Source of the DNA: Marsupella aquatica
Taxonomy: Eukaryota > Marchantiophyta
Direction: 5' to 3'
NCBI GenBank assembly: GCA_973895155.1
Contig: OZ316898.1
Coordinates: 12,648,001-12,712,000 of the forward strand
DNA: 64,000 bases
In this document: positions 45,291-56,725 of the stretch, in pieces
Layout: each line of letters opens with the position of its first letter
Numbering within the stretch: the stretch's first letter is position 1
Position numbers and translations under genes: made by a program
The notes under the pieces: generated by a model
Told to the model about the DNA's origin: nothing
Databases searched by the model: none
The model's input: only the letters and a program-made list of their open reading frames with translations

Positions 45291-46190
45291 AAATGCACCA
45301 CGTGTTGAACTATTTTACCTGCCTCATGAGTCATGAGTGTTGAAGTTCCTTTGTCAGAGTCCCGTTTTAGCGACTAACAGCCCACCTCTAGATTTGGCTA
45401 CTGGACTGGGCTACTCTACTCGCCTTCTCTGGATCTGTTAGCTAGATTTGTTTAGTGTTGGCTGTGCTGCTAGATTTCTCTAAAGTTGGGGCTTTCGGAA
45501 GTTTTAATGGCTAATTGCTGCCAAAACGACGGGCTGACAAAGTCAATGCGAAGTATAAAAAGGAGTTTTTGTTTTGGTATATTTCTGCAGTTGATTCGTC
45601 GATGTAACAAATACCTTGGGTCCACCAGATTTGGTTGCTGGACTGGGCTACTGTGCTAGACTTCTCTGGATATGGTAGCTAACTAGCTACCCAATATGGC
45701 ATCACTAGACTAACCTAGACCAACCCAACATGACATCTAATTGGTTGGTGTCCACCTGGAAGTTCATAGTTTGTCGAAACTAACCCCTCCAATCATAGAA
45801 ATGGGGGAAATGGACACCTGGAAGTTCACAATTTGTCAAAGCCAACCCCTCCAACGATAAAAAGTGGGGGAAATGAGGGAACAAATACAACAGTTTTTGC
45901 TTGTAGGCATTGGTCGACATCTGCGTTCCATTGAGTGTCGGATGGGCGAATGTGGCCCACGGTTACCTCAACAAGCCCCGTTGAGCCCCTCTACCAATTG
46001 TGTGCCATATGAGGTTACTGTAGTCGACTTAACACCAACATGTACAAAATTAGTTTTGCGACAAAGTAGTAATGTTTGACAAGTTAGGGGTTTAGGATAG
46101 TAAAAAGAAGTACTTAAAAACACACTTGTTGAATTTCACTGGACTTAGGGACTAGATTGGGCTCGTACAAGTGTTTCCCTTTTTCCTTCT
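45291..46190. other. Gene-free interval with short duplications
   Basis: gctggactgggctactgtgc-like words occur at about 45397 and 45636. A unit of about 60 bases (cacctggaagttca, then ccaacccctccaa) is tandemly duplicated at about 45750-45865. No gene is recognised. Confidence 0.6.
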
Positions 46191-46385
46191 CACCAAGCTC
46201 TTGGTTGGTTCTTTGTGTTGTTGATATTCCTTTGTTATTGTGGGGGGCTCCTTTGGCCGGGGGGCTCCTTTGGCCTCTTGGACCTCTTTGGTCTTCTTGG
46301 GCACTTTATCCCTCCGTTCTCCCTCCTTTTACTGGGTTGCTTTGCCTTTGGGACCCTGTCACCAGTATTACCTTTTTCTCCTCTC
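46191..46385. repeat. Dispersed repeat fragment related to 7.4 kb and 52.4 kb
   Basis: It contains cctctttggtcttcttgggc and gggttgctttgcctttggga, matching 52430-52540 and 7430-7510 approximately. Frames across it are hydrophobic by composition only. Confidence 0.6.
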
Positions 46386-46415
46386 ACATCATTGCTTTCC
46401 TTTTCCTTTGGTTGT

Positions 46416-46552
46416 TTTTGGGTCCCCTTGTCTTCTTAGTGTCAGGATTGACTAAATCAGGTGTGCACAGGTAGCTAGTTGCTTTTGGGTTCCCTTGTCT
46501 TCTTAGTGTCAGGATTGACTAAATCAGGTGTGCACAGGTAGCTAAGTACACC
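46416..46552. repeat. 67-base tandem duplication
   Basis: gtcaggattgactaaatcag starts at 46441 and 46508. The two units (from tttgggt through cacaggtagcta) are nearly identical. Confidence 0.92.
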
Positions 46553-47387
46553 TGCCCCTATAAAAGCCTCATTTCCGTCCTCGCTCCTCCTCAGGAACAG
46601 TGTATTCGTGTCATATTATCCAAAGCGTGGCAAACATCCTTTTACATAGCTTGGAGAGGAATCATGTATATCCAACATTTCCTTTCAGAATGTTCTGAAC
46701 TATAGATTTCGTTTATGAAAGCCCCTATATACAGAGAGATGAGAAGACAAAAAGGGGTCCCACTTGAACCATGATGCTAGATGTGGTAGAAAATATTCTC
46801 AGTCTAGTGAAATCTGATTTAGATGTCACAACTCTAGTCGCTGCAGTAGAAATATGGGTTTCTCGAAATCACATCTGTCGATCTAGTCAGGAGTCCAATC
46901 CCCTTTAATTTGTTCTTACACTATCCATGAGCTCGGCCTCATGTGGAAACAGGTCCTACACTTAACAAAGGAATGTCACTGCATCATTTGAATTTTGCAA
47001 TCCTGGTTGCAAGAAATGATGAGAAGATGTTACTGGCCGTCTATGGTGACTGAGATCAATCATTCCCGTGAGCCAAATGAATACCTCATTCACCATCTTG
47101 TTGACGATCCCTTCCATGAAACAGTTGGAAGGGATCCATGCCTTCTAGCTTGTCACTTACTAAGCAGATGATATAAGTCCCATGAGTGAGCACAAGGTGA
47201 GGATCCCTTCAATGAAAACGTTGAAAACCAAGGTTCAACATGCCTAAAGCTTGTGTCACTTACTACGTAGATCATAGAAGTCCCATGAATGAGCACAATG
47301 CGCAGGACGAACGGGAGTGTAATGGATCCATCCGAAGACACAATGACTTCTACAGGGTGCTTCAGTTAAAAATCCTTATTTATTAGC
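46553..47387. other. Gene-free interval
   Basis: No gene is recognised. A diverged internal repeat is present (gagcacaaggtgaggatcc at about 47188 and gagcacaatgcgcaggac at about 47290, each after a tcccatgagt/tcccatgaat word). Confidence 0.5.
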
Positions 47388-48037
47388 CTAATCAAATCCC
47401 TCTTCTTTCAAACCTTGTAATTACCCGTCTGCCCATGACAACCCTGAGAGATTTAGCCTGTCAAACTCAATTGCTGAGACCCACTTAAACACAGCATTAG
47501 GTTTAGCTCTATCCTTCAAGAACCCATCAAAACATAGGCAAAAGCACGCAGCAGAATCTTGCTAATTAGAAGTTGAACACGTCTTCTCGGATAGAGTTGT
47601 GGAAGAAGAGCAACATCCACACCATACGTACATATATCAATTTTTGGGATATCGCGGCTATTCAATACATAAATTTGGGATGTCACGGCTATCAATACAG
47701 TTGGCCGTCTTTCAAGCCCTGTAAAGCTTGTCTTTCAAGCCCTGTAAAGCTGGATACCAAGCACTGTAAAGCTTAACTGACAATGAGAGAGTGAACGCTT
47801 AGACAAAGAGGGAAAGTCCCTCATCGAGCTTGGTATCCCTCTAGGACAATCCTGAATCTGCGAAATCAAGAAGTACCCACAAATCATTCGATTCAAAGAT
47901 TACATCAGTCTACACATGCTGTATTGCAGAGTGGATGGTGTGCGGACCAAGCATTGCCTCGCTTCCAATCCATATACATCTTGAGTAGCAAAAATATTTC
48001 ATAACCGAGACGGGTCTATGTGAGACGATCTCACGAG
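47388..48037. repeat. Repeat unit B, second copy, next to bS6
   Basis: Homologous to 39985-40506, with an extra stretch at about 47560-47755 containing a small tandem run of tttcaagccctgtaaagct. It lies about 230 bases past the bS6 stop codon. Either a dispersed element or a segment duplicated from this locus. Confidence 0.75.
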
Positions 48038-48269
48038 TCCAGCTGCACTTAGAGAAAAGGGGAAGCACTGCGCTGGCTGAACCCAAGTTGTGTACCGGGG
48101 TTGACATCCATTTCCAATAAAACTCAGCTTGCCCAAATCTCCAAGCCACTTGAGTGAACGCTGCCGCCAGAATGTTTTCAATCGAAGTCGAGGGGCCAGA
48201 AGAGCTTTGAAAGGTATTTTAGCTGACGCTCGAGATCTTTGTGGTGGCTCCAATCGTTCCATAATATTA

Positions 48270-49330
48270 TCAGGCTGAAGGACCTCTGAGCCAATCATCT
48301 CCTCTGCTCTTCACGAGAAGCCATCTAAGTAAGCGCTCATCCTGATTTAGTTGTTTCAGCTGCTCCCCAAAATTGGTTGACACCATCACCGTCATTTGTA
48401 CCATCTGTGCCTGCAACAGAACAAAATTATAACTGTCAACTTCAGCAAGTGCATCGTTCCTATGCCGACCCTCCAACTATAATCGTCCATCTAGTAATAA
48501 GTCTTGCACCAGCCTAGATAGACTCTAGGTCAAGGTTGAATTCAAATCTTGCATCTTTTACTTATCCATTGCGTTGCTTCCTCTCGTTGAGGTTCTCAGC
48601 ATACCAATCAATGAACAAATGAACAAAAGACGCGTGATTCCATCAGAAGCGACCGGGCATTTCAACCAGGCATCAATCTAAGCCGACAACCATCGAAGTC
48701 TATGCGCAAAAGATAGCTTCTCGAAAAGATCATTCTGTCGGCAAACGGTAGATTTTAGACAAAAATGTCCAAGCTTAAGGTCCAAGCTGCGCAGGAAGAT
48801 ATCAGAGCCTTCTATCAAAACGAATCAGCTCAAACTTCCAGGTATCAGATACTCCCTAAAGTATCCTAGGTTAAAATTCCATGAACGACAATTCAATTAT
48901 CCGCAGGGACACTACTCAGAGCTCCTTGACATAGTCAACCACACGTAGAGTAGAAATCCAGCTCAATATTGGGAGCACTCTACGCCGATAGATTCTTTCC
49001 CCAGCATAAGAAGAGCCTGACCTACGGACCCATAACTTTGCGAGAGACTTAGGGTTCGACTGAGACACCACAGGGTAGGCGAACGTTTCCAAATATCGTC
49101 TATCACATAATCAAGACGATGGAGCTGCGGCGATTGGAGACACTGACCTCGTTATGGCGACCGTCGCGTTTTTTAATCGGATAGGCGAGGTTCACACGGC
49201 CGAAGGACTTGACATCCGTGATCACACCTCGCGTGGTGTACACCCGCTGCCCTAAATTCGACAAGAGCTCGACGACACTGCGCTTCTCCACTCCTTTCTT
49301 CACCATCAACACCAGGTCGTACAGCGGCAT
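48270..49330 (-). CDS. Organellar (mitochondrial-type) small-subunit ribosomal protein bS6
   Basis: A component of the 30S-type mitoribosome small subunit. There are two exons on the minus strand: 49330-49148 (61 codons) and 48410-48270 (46 codons plus stop), 107 aa. The donor is AACGAG|gtcagt and the acceptor ttctgttgcag|GCACAG, phase 0, intron 737 nt. The protein starts MPLYDLVLMVKKGV and continues RGVITDVKSFGRVNLAYPIKK and, after the junction, MVQMTVMVSTN and DERLLRWLLVKSRGD. These are the beta-strand and C-terminal marks of plant mitochondrial bS6, which has about this length and no cleaved presequence. An in-frame ATG at 49384 would add 18 residues; the MPLYD start is preferred by family comparison. 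The chloroplast paralogue normally has a long transit peptide, absent here. The 3' neighbour is repeat unit B. Confidence 0.9.
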
Positions 49331-49399
49331 AGCTGCGGCAGAGAAAGAGGAATCGACCTCGCTCTTTCGCTCATCCACCCGCACCTAGCTCCCCAACGA

Positions 49400-50692
49400 A
49401 AGATCAACAAGTGAGAGTGCCAACAAGCTGCTTCGCCTCACTACGACCGAATGTGCCAATGTGGTCTTGTAAGCAGGCATTGGAGATTGAGATCAATGGA
49501 TTCGTTTGCACTCTGTAGATTGGAACCTCTTTAAGTGCAAAGGACTCGTGAAGAAGGCCCATCGATGTGCACTTATATGTGTCTTGCAGCCCGCCATAAG
49601 TGCAATTTTGTGAAAATATGCACTTACTAGCCCAATGGCGGTCTGTTGCAGGGTAGTTGTATTTGTAAACAGTGAAAATGGCAGTCTGGAAAAGCGCATG
49701 GGGCCCTGCCTGCAAAACATATGGGGATCACGGCCACCATTGCAACCCAGTTTTTCACTTTCAGTTAGGCCAGGAATGTTTTTTAGCATGCCAGGTTGCA
49801 GGGCACCAGTGCGGATGCTCTAAATCATAAGAGATGTTGAGGGAAGGGTCCTCGAATGTAGAGGAGATGGCCAGGCAGTCAGACATTATGGGGAGTTGGT
49901 GAGTCTCTCTAACAACTGGATTTCAAAGAGTGTGTGAGCTGATGGGCAAGAGATGGATTGCGGGTGGAAAGGTCCAAAGTGGCACCTTTAGGTCCATCAT
50001 ATCATGCGTGGTTAGGGAAAAATCTCACCATTATCCAATGGTGAAGAAGATTTCCGCCAGAATGACATTTTGTAAACAGGCCATGAGAGAAATAGAGTAA
50101 CATTATATATTATAGTGTTGGATAGATAAAGCTATTATAGCACAGGAAGGGACAAACACAAAGTCCAATGGCTGAATGTCCCTGACAATACTGCTTGGTG
50201 CTAGGTGCATGAATTTTCTACACACATCCAAGTTGTGGTCTCACATTGGGAACCCTTCATTCTTAAACCCTCCCTGCCGCTTGTCACTACATGCACTTAT
50301 CAGTAACTGCACTCCATTGTAATTCTGGGATTTTTTGCTCTTATGGATGAAAGTGCATTGATACTTAATAGACATATAGCACTTAATAATCTGTTGTTTA
50401 TTGCTCTTTGAGCATTTCTCGAAGCTGAAAAAACAGCGTCATTCTTTTTGAAAAACCAGGGAAGAAGCTCCTCTCATGCCATCACCTGGAATTAATTGCC
50501 CTTATACACAGTGCTCTTAGGCAGGGTTGAATGTATTATTTTGTTCAAGGACACATGAGACTGTAAGCGCGCTGGAGATTGCAGACCATTTTATTTGTTT
50601 GGGAGATACGAATTATTTTTTTGGCAATATGAAATAAAAAGAAACCACCATGATCTCATGTTATCTATTACACTGAGATGGAGTGACTAAAC
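49400..50692. other. Gene-free interval upstream of bS6
   Basis: It includes the presumed bS6 promoter. The word gcacttat or its complement recurs at about 49565, 49620, 50290 and 50385, echoing 6980-7250. No gene is recognised. Confidence 0.5.
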
Positions 50693-51037
50693 TATTAGGA
50701 TTTACTCTTAGGTCTAGAGTTACGACTGTACCATTGTTAAGGCTAACCTTAGTCGCTGACATGGTTAGGTTAGTCATGCTGCGCACACTATATAAGCAAG
50801 CAGTGTTTGTTTGGAGAGATGGAACTCAGGCTCATTCTTACGGAGCTAGTTGAGAGATAGAGAGAGCTTGTGCTGTGGATGCTTGGTATGGCCGGTCGGC
50901 CTAGAGTGCAGTAAAGCTCTTGTGTGTTCCCGTGGACGTAGCCTCATGAGGAGGTGAACCACGTATCTCTCTGAGTCAACTCTTGTGCGTTGGATGGTTC
51001 ATGGGCTTGCCGTTACGATTGTCGTCGATGCTCAACA
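50693..51037 (+). mobile_element. Ty1/copia-type solo LTR, copy 3
   Basis: 345 bases homologous to 35733-36073, with a perfect 5-base target duplication TAAAC (50688-50692 and 51038-51042). The 5' terminal TG has mutated to TA; the 3' end CTCAACA is kept. More substitutions than copy 2 suggest greater age. Confidence 0.92.
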
Positions 51038-51042
51038 TAAAC

Positions 51043-52400
51043 CTAATTCAATATGCTTCAATTATACTACACACGGTCATCAAGTTTGTAAGCCAGGTTT
51101 TCCAGGATTTTTAATCTTCCTTAAGCAGAAACCTAAAAATCTCTTAACCCCATAATCATGATTGGTGCCTCTTTTGTTCTAAGCCTTACTCCAGAAATTA
51201 GAAGGCAGCACTCATGCACCAGCATGTTATGGACTCCGTGCTGCCTTCTTCTCCTCTTCTTGGAGAACTTTGATTTGATCAATTTAAGTTTGATTTGCTG
51301 AAAGAACAGGAACACAAATAAACTCCCATTGATAGTGATGAGAAGAGAAGGATAATGGCTCTCCCGTAGCTAATCATAGACAATATCAAAATTCCACCTC
51401 ACTCAAAATCTAGTCAGTTCTTTTCTCCCTTCAACCAGTTCCCACCTAGCTGGCCAGAATCTATCCCTAAGTCTGTAAAGATCTAATGTGAGAAATTAAT
51501 CTTGTAAATTGAATGAGTGAAGTGTTCACCATAATTAGTGTTACTGTATTGCTAATTTTGGTGCTGAAGATCTGGCATAGATGACGCTAATTCTAGAAGG
51601 TTTCAAAAATAGTTTTTCTCCACCTTTGTTTGAAGTGTTAGTGAAACTGGCTCATCTTGAGTGCAATTAACACTAAGTCTTGTCAATTTGTCAAAATAGT
51701 GGCTCAAAGTTACACTATTTCATTTACACAGAAATAATTGTATGTTAGACTAGAGCCCTAAATTCTTTGTTCTTGAACTAGTGTGAAAAACACTACTTAG
51801 TATCAACAGCGTAATATTCCAACTTCCTGCACATGCACAAAGTGACATCGTACTCACGCACAAAGGAACATTCGCCACTTGCAAAGAAAAAAAGACCTTA
51901 GAGCCAACTTGCATGTTGGTAGCCCTCCCCATGTTGGCCCTTTGCATTACCTATATTGTAGGGAAAAAGCAGACCCATATTTTGCTCTCATCCTACATGA
52001 CTGTGAGCTGTGGGAGCCCATTCATGTCCCTATTTTGTCATTTATCACTGCAAATTGTCCATGGGCATGCAGAGAATTGTCGTGGCAAAACATGGAGCAG
52101 TAATCCACGCTAAACTTTTTCTTCTTGTAACGAGGCAGAGTTCCCGATCTCGAGTGTTTGAAAGTTTTCTGCCTTTGCCTCGGGATGGGATCCCTTTAGA
52201 CTTGTTTGAAAAGGGGCTCAAGGCATGAAAGTCCCACTTAATCAAATTATGACATCACTCAAAGTTATCTATTAAGGCTATCCATATGCAACTTGACCCT
52301 GCGCACATGGCAAGATGCATCCTGGAAATTGCACACCAAGAATCGACATCAGTCCAGATATGTATTTAGTCTTCTCTACTCTTTAGTGGTTTCTTAATTT
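51043..52400. other. Gene-free interval
   Basis: No gene or strong repeat is recognised. Reading frames are short and without domain character. Confidence 0.5.
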
Positions 52401-52728
52401 TTGTGATTGTTCCTGGACTCCTTGGCTTGCTAGACCTCTGTGGTCTTCTTGGGGCTCTTTCCCACCTCCACTTCCTTCCCCTCCCCCCCCCCCCCAAACC
52501 CTTTATTGGGTTGCTTTGCCATTGGACCCCTCCCAGTTTGACATTTTTGCCCTTTGCCACTTATTGTTACGTTTTGATCATCAATTATCTTCCTACTTCC
52601 ACTATCTCGGCCCGCCGCCCTCCCCCCCCCCAACCCTTTATTGGGTTGCTTTGCCATTGGACCCCTCCCAGTTTGACATCTCTGCCCTTTGCCACTTACT
52701 GTTACATTTTGATCTTCAATGATCATGC
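52400..52728. repeat. Dispersed repeat with 135-base tandem duplication
   Basis: The unit starting ctttattgggttgctttgcc occurs at 52501 and 52636, each preceded by a C run (about 13 C before the first). Its upstream part (ctctgtggtcttcttggggc) is shared with 46.3 kb and, more weakly, 7.4 kb. Confidence 0.85.
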
Positions 52729-53694
52729 ACACCCAGAATTGACACCTACAGCAAAAATTTGTTTAGAATAACAGTTTATCATGATATAGTTACACCCTAT
52801 AGTGTTGTAATACAATACACTCTATGTTGTTACATTTTGATGATCAATTAGAGGGACGCATGTAAGTTGCCCCTTAACCCTCAGTTAACATTCGCTTTGC
52901 GTCGTCAAAATTCATGTTCAGTTTGGTCGAGTATTATTCGCTTACCAGTGATGTCTCAGATTGGTCGTTGACGTCAGCATTCAATCTCGTTTCAAGATGA
53001 CGAAATGATTATGCAAAATCCGCCGCCGCAGCCTCTTTTGTTGTCCCGTACCAAGATTCACGTGTGACGAGACATGGGCTACCCGACGAAGTGCTCGACG
53101 GCCATCAATCCGGAGGACACCTTCGCCATCCGCTCTCGTCATCCGCGCTCGTCATTCGTCGTCTAGATTGAACGATTCAATTTTGGACTGACTTCTCGTC
53201 TTCAGATCACTCAGCTACCTTCGGGTGAATCAACCATTGGCAGGAATCGGACAATGTATCAGTGCAGGAAACTTCGCAGTGTCTAGTCCTGTAGCTCCGC
53301 CTCGCTTGAAAGTAAAATAGTGCACTTCCTTCTGTGATAAAAGGCCTCCAGGGAGTTTCCTCTTCAACTCAAACCTGCATTCTCCACTTGTTACGGGAAG
53401 TATATATCAAGCCTTGCATTGTGGCTTCGTACCCAGTTATCTGTCCATTTGCGTTGTCATTGATCGACGTCCTTACCTCTCAGTCCTGTAAATTCTCGTA
53501 TCATACGACATCTGAACTCAATCAAGCATTCCAATTCGAAGCCGGTCTGGCTATCCAATCTTCCGCCCACTGAAGTTCGCTGCGATTGATCGACAATTAG
53601 AATTCCTGGCAATTTCCGATCGTACAAGTTCTGAAACTCAAAGCTTCACCCTGTAATTGGAAGCAAGCACTCCGATCATACAAGTTCTGAAGCT
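52729..53694. other. Gene-free interval and NmrA-like gene leader
   Basis: No upstream gene is seen. Just before the start codon a 23-base leader segment is duplicated (ccgatcgtacaagttctgaa at 53618 and ccgatcatacaagttctgaa at 53671), so the presumed 5' UTR carries a short direct repeat. Confidence 0.55.
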
Positions 53695-54657
53695 ATGTCG
53701 AAGATTGTTGCTGTCCTTGGAGCCACGGGTGGCCAAGGTGGATCCGTCGTACAAGCCCTGCTCAAGCACGGTGAATACAAGGTCAGAGGTCTCACCCGCA
53801 ATGTGAACAGCGACAAGGCCAAAGCACTGAGCAGGCAAGGCGTCGAGGTTGTGAGCGCAGACCTGAACGACGAGGCATCACTAACAAAGGCCTTCAAGGG
53901 CGCCACTGCGATCTTTGCTGTCACGGATTTCTTCGAGCCCTTCGCGAAGAATGGGCCGGAATACGCCATGGAAGTCGAGTACAAGCAAGGCGTGAACATT
54001 GTCAACGCCGCCCTGAAGACCCCGACATTGCAGCACTTCATCTGGAGCACTCTCCCGGACAGCAAGAAGATCTCGGATGGCAAATTCGTCGTCCCGCATA
54101 TGGAGAAGAAGGCTCGCATCGACGATTACATCAAATCGAAGCCCGAGCTTCTCGCAAAGACCACCTTCTTGTGGGTCGCCTTCTACTCCAGCAACTTCTT
54201 CTACCCTGTCTACCAACCTTTCTTCCTCAAGTCCATCGGTACGTACGTCTACATCCAGCCCGTGCCGCCATCCACGCTCATTGCAGCTGCTGGTGACGTC
54301 TCTGTCAATGTTGGCATCTTTGCTCGAGCTATCCTGTCCAATCCGACGAAGACTTGTGGCGGCAAGTATGTGTTCTGTCACGTCCAAACCTACAAGGGAG
54401 GCGACTATCTCCAGCTCTGGGCGAAAGTCGCGGGGAAACAACGCGTGCAGTACTTGCAAGTGTCATTCGAAGAGTACGAGAAGCTGTTCCCGGTGTGGGG
54501 AACTGAGATGGGCATAATGATGCTCTTCTGGGAGCATGCCGGGGAGAAGAGCTGGTCTGGTGAGAAGCTCATTACGGGAGCTGACCTGGGGGTTGATGGA
54601 GAATTGAAAACCGTGGAGAAATCTTTTGAGGGCGTGGATTATAGCGCATTGGATTAG
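53695..54657 (+). CDS. NmrA-like NAD(P)-binding family protein, intronless
   Basis: 320 aa, an atypical short-chain dehydrogenase-like Rossmann protein of the NmrA/HSCARG type. In fungi such proteins act as NAD(P)-sensing regulators rather than proven oxidoreductases. The nucleotide-binding loop GATGGQGG is at residues 9-16, followed by VRGLTRN (second strand, phosphate-selecting region), a DLND acidic turn, and FAVTDFF. The mid-part contains HFIWSTLPDSKK and HMEKKARIDDYIK, and the C-terminal part TCGGKYVFCHVQTY and WAKVAGK. Length is normal and nothing is broken. The ATG at 53695 is the first in frame and starts directly at the first beta strand. The gene is a single exon and more GC-rich than its surroundings, with wording that to my eye is close to ascomycete members. 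Transfer from a fungus is plausible but unproven. It stands alone between repeats. Confidence 0.92.
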   Translation: MSKIVAVLGATGGQGGSVVQALLKHGEYKVRGLTRNVNSDKAKALSRQGVEVVSADLNDEASLTKAFKGATAIFAVTDFFEPFAKNGPEYAMEVEYKQGVNIVNAALKTPTLQHFIWSTLPDSKKISDGKFVVPHMEKKARIDDYIKSKPELLAKTTFLWVAFYSSNFFYPVYQPFFLKSIGTYVYIQPVPPSTLIAAAGDVSVNVGIFARAILSNPTKTCGGKYVFCHVQTYKGGDYLQLWAKVAGKQRVQYLQVSFEEYEKLFPVWGTEMGIMMLFWEHAGEKSWSGEKLITGADLGVDGELKTVEKSFEGVDYSALD

Positions 54658-54756
54658 AAAGGTGAATGAGGATCAGAGTGTAGGCTAGGTGATCATGCCT
54701 ATCCTTCGAGTTCAACGAACTCCATGCAGAACACTACAATTCTGAATCCTAAATCC

Positions 54757-54880
54757 TCTCGAGTTGAACAGAAAGTTTCTCGTCTGAGAGCGTGGGATCG
54801 GATTAAATTCGGGAATTTCTCTGCCAATTGTGTTGGCTACTTGTCAGCATCACGGGGTTATTACTATAGAACAGGCGACG
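54757..54880 (+). repeat. NmrA-gene 3' flank segment, repeated at 56603-56725
   Basis: About 100 bases past the NmrA stop, gagttgaacagaaagtttct through gttattactatagaaca matches 56601-56722 at roughly 85 percent (shared atttctctgccaattg, ttgtcagcatcac, tactatagaaca). The distant copy has no coding sequence in front of it. Confidence 0.85.
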
Positions 54881-56600
54881 TATAGAGCTACAAGTGTAAA
54901 TAAGTACAGTAGTACTCCATAGTCAACACTACAGCAGTTCATTGTTCAATTTCTCGCGGGGACGGTGGACTGACTCACTGTAGAAAGCTTGTCCACCGAA
55001 GACTTTGATATGCTCTTATTTTAGGTTTTCGGTCGACTGCTAGATTTCTCGTATTAGATAGATACTTTTCGGGGGAGTACCGTAAAAGACGGTCGAAACT
55101 CCAGGATTGCCTGATTCGGAGCTTTGGTGGACACGCTGGCAATGGTGTGAGTCAGTCCATAGTTCAGGTGATTTGTGTTTTTCTAAAAGCCATCTAGATC
55201 CTGCAGAATTTCGTGCGTGATATGATCCTCTTGTGCTCCCATACTGTCTGAAGGGCACAGACGAGTTCGCCAGCCTTTTCACAGGAAGAAACGTGTACAG
55301 CAACTGGTGATCTAATGAAATCTGTCATCTGTGAAAATGCCTATAGCATTCAAGTATTTCAGGTTTTGAAGGTTGATGAGAGTCATGTCCGAACTAGAAT
55401 TAAAAAACGTGTCCTCCGGCAATTGATTTCAGATAAACAGAGCACTTCTAAGCTTGATTTGGAGCGATGTATATTTGCAGTCCAAACTCCAATTTACAGA
55501 GAATGATCCATGAAAGAGCGGTCAGTGTTGTAAGGATGCTGATACAAACAGCACCGAACAGGGCACTCCTGTGTAGAAGATTCTGTGCATTCGCCCACGT
55601 CAGTAATCCACAACTATTTCTTGAAGCTGTCAGTCAAAACTGCAGCGTCAAAAGTGGGGTAGAAATGCGGATCGACACGAAATGAAATTCCTTCCTCGAA
55701 AGTGAAGCGCAAGCTAGGATGGACACAATGGCTGAATTACTTGGATAGACGCACTCAGGAGCGTTATGGGTAAGGCAGCCTAGAGAACCCAACGCCTTCA
55801 ATTGGATGAGAAGTGAAGTAGAATTTAGGATGGACAAAAAATGTCCTAACACCACAACCGGGATGAACACACTCAGTCACTAACTTTACAACATCACACA
55901 GGAACCTTATGGTGTCACAATACTCCTGGAACTTTACAATGTGATGATCATTATGCAATTGTAAAATGTTATGACACAGTAGGTAACCAATGAGAAGGGA
56001 GACAGCTCCATGCACAGAAAACCAGAGGAATCCACTCGAAATCTTCTATCACCTGTCAAAGTACTATACAAGTAAATGTGAACATGTCATTTGAGTTCAT
56101 CAGGGTTTGGAGTGTCCACCTGGGCATTGAACCAAAACCTTTGTGTCCATCCTAGCTTTCATTTTGTATAACATTTATGGCATTTTATATATTTCAAACT
56201 GCCAAAAAGCAAAAGGCCCCCAACCATGAAACATGATGTGGTAGACAATAGGGCGTCTCAAGTGTCATGTTTCTGCCTCCTGACGCGGTCAGAGAGGGAT
56301 TCCCGGGAAAAAAGTGGCGGACACAAAAATCTGTGTGGACACACAGCTAAACCGTGACCTAAACTGAGAAGAAACTGAGAATTTTGAGCATCGTTTTTAC
56401 CTGCAACTCCAAGGTTTGGGTTCCCTCCAAAGAAAATATCACTATTGGGAGAAGTGTCACTATTGGGGTGGAAGGGGTGGTGAGAGCCTACTAAGTGTTC
56501 TTCCCCATTTCCTTTCAAGACAAAAGAGAGATATCCTCTTTCATTTGGAATCAATAAACGTTTGTTTATGGAAACGTTTTCTACAAACATGGAGATTTTT
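54881..56600. other. Gene-free interval
   Basis: No gene is recognised. Frames of 60-110 codons lack family features. 56430-56480 has a small duplication (caaagaaaatatcactattggga, then gtgtcactattgggg). Confidence 0.45.
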
Positions 56601-56725
56601 CTTGAGTTGAACAGAGAGCTTCTCGTCTGAGAAAGCGCGGGTATCGGGCTAGATTCGGCAATTTCTCTGCCAATTGCGTTCGATAGTGGTTGTCAGCATC
56701 ACAGGGTTAATACTATAGAACATGG
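56601..56725 (+). repeat. Orphan copy of the NmrA-gene 3' flank
   Basis: Partner of 54757-54880 in the same orientation. It may be what is left of a second, deleted NmrA-like gene copy, or a common dispersed repeat. Confidence 0.8.

Noticed and set aside
53881-54517. Antisense (192 codons) and +2 frame (146 codons) readings across the NmrA-like gene
   Set aside because: They are frame shadows of a GC-rich coding sequence; only the 320-codon frame carries family motifs.
53695-54657. NmrA-like gene as fungal contamination of the assembly
   Set aside because: Both sides are the same AT-rich, repeat-bearing type of sequence as elsewhere in the window and no junction is visible; transfer or a native origin is more likely, though reads would have to confirm it.
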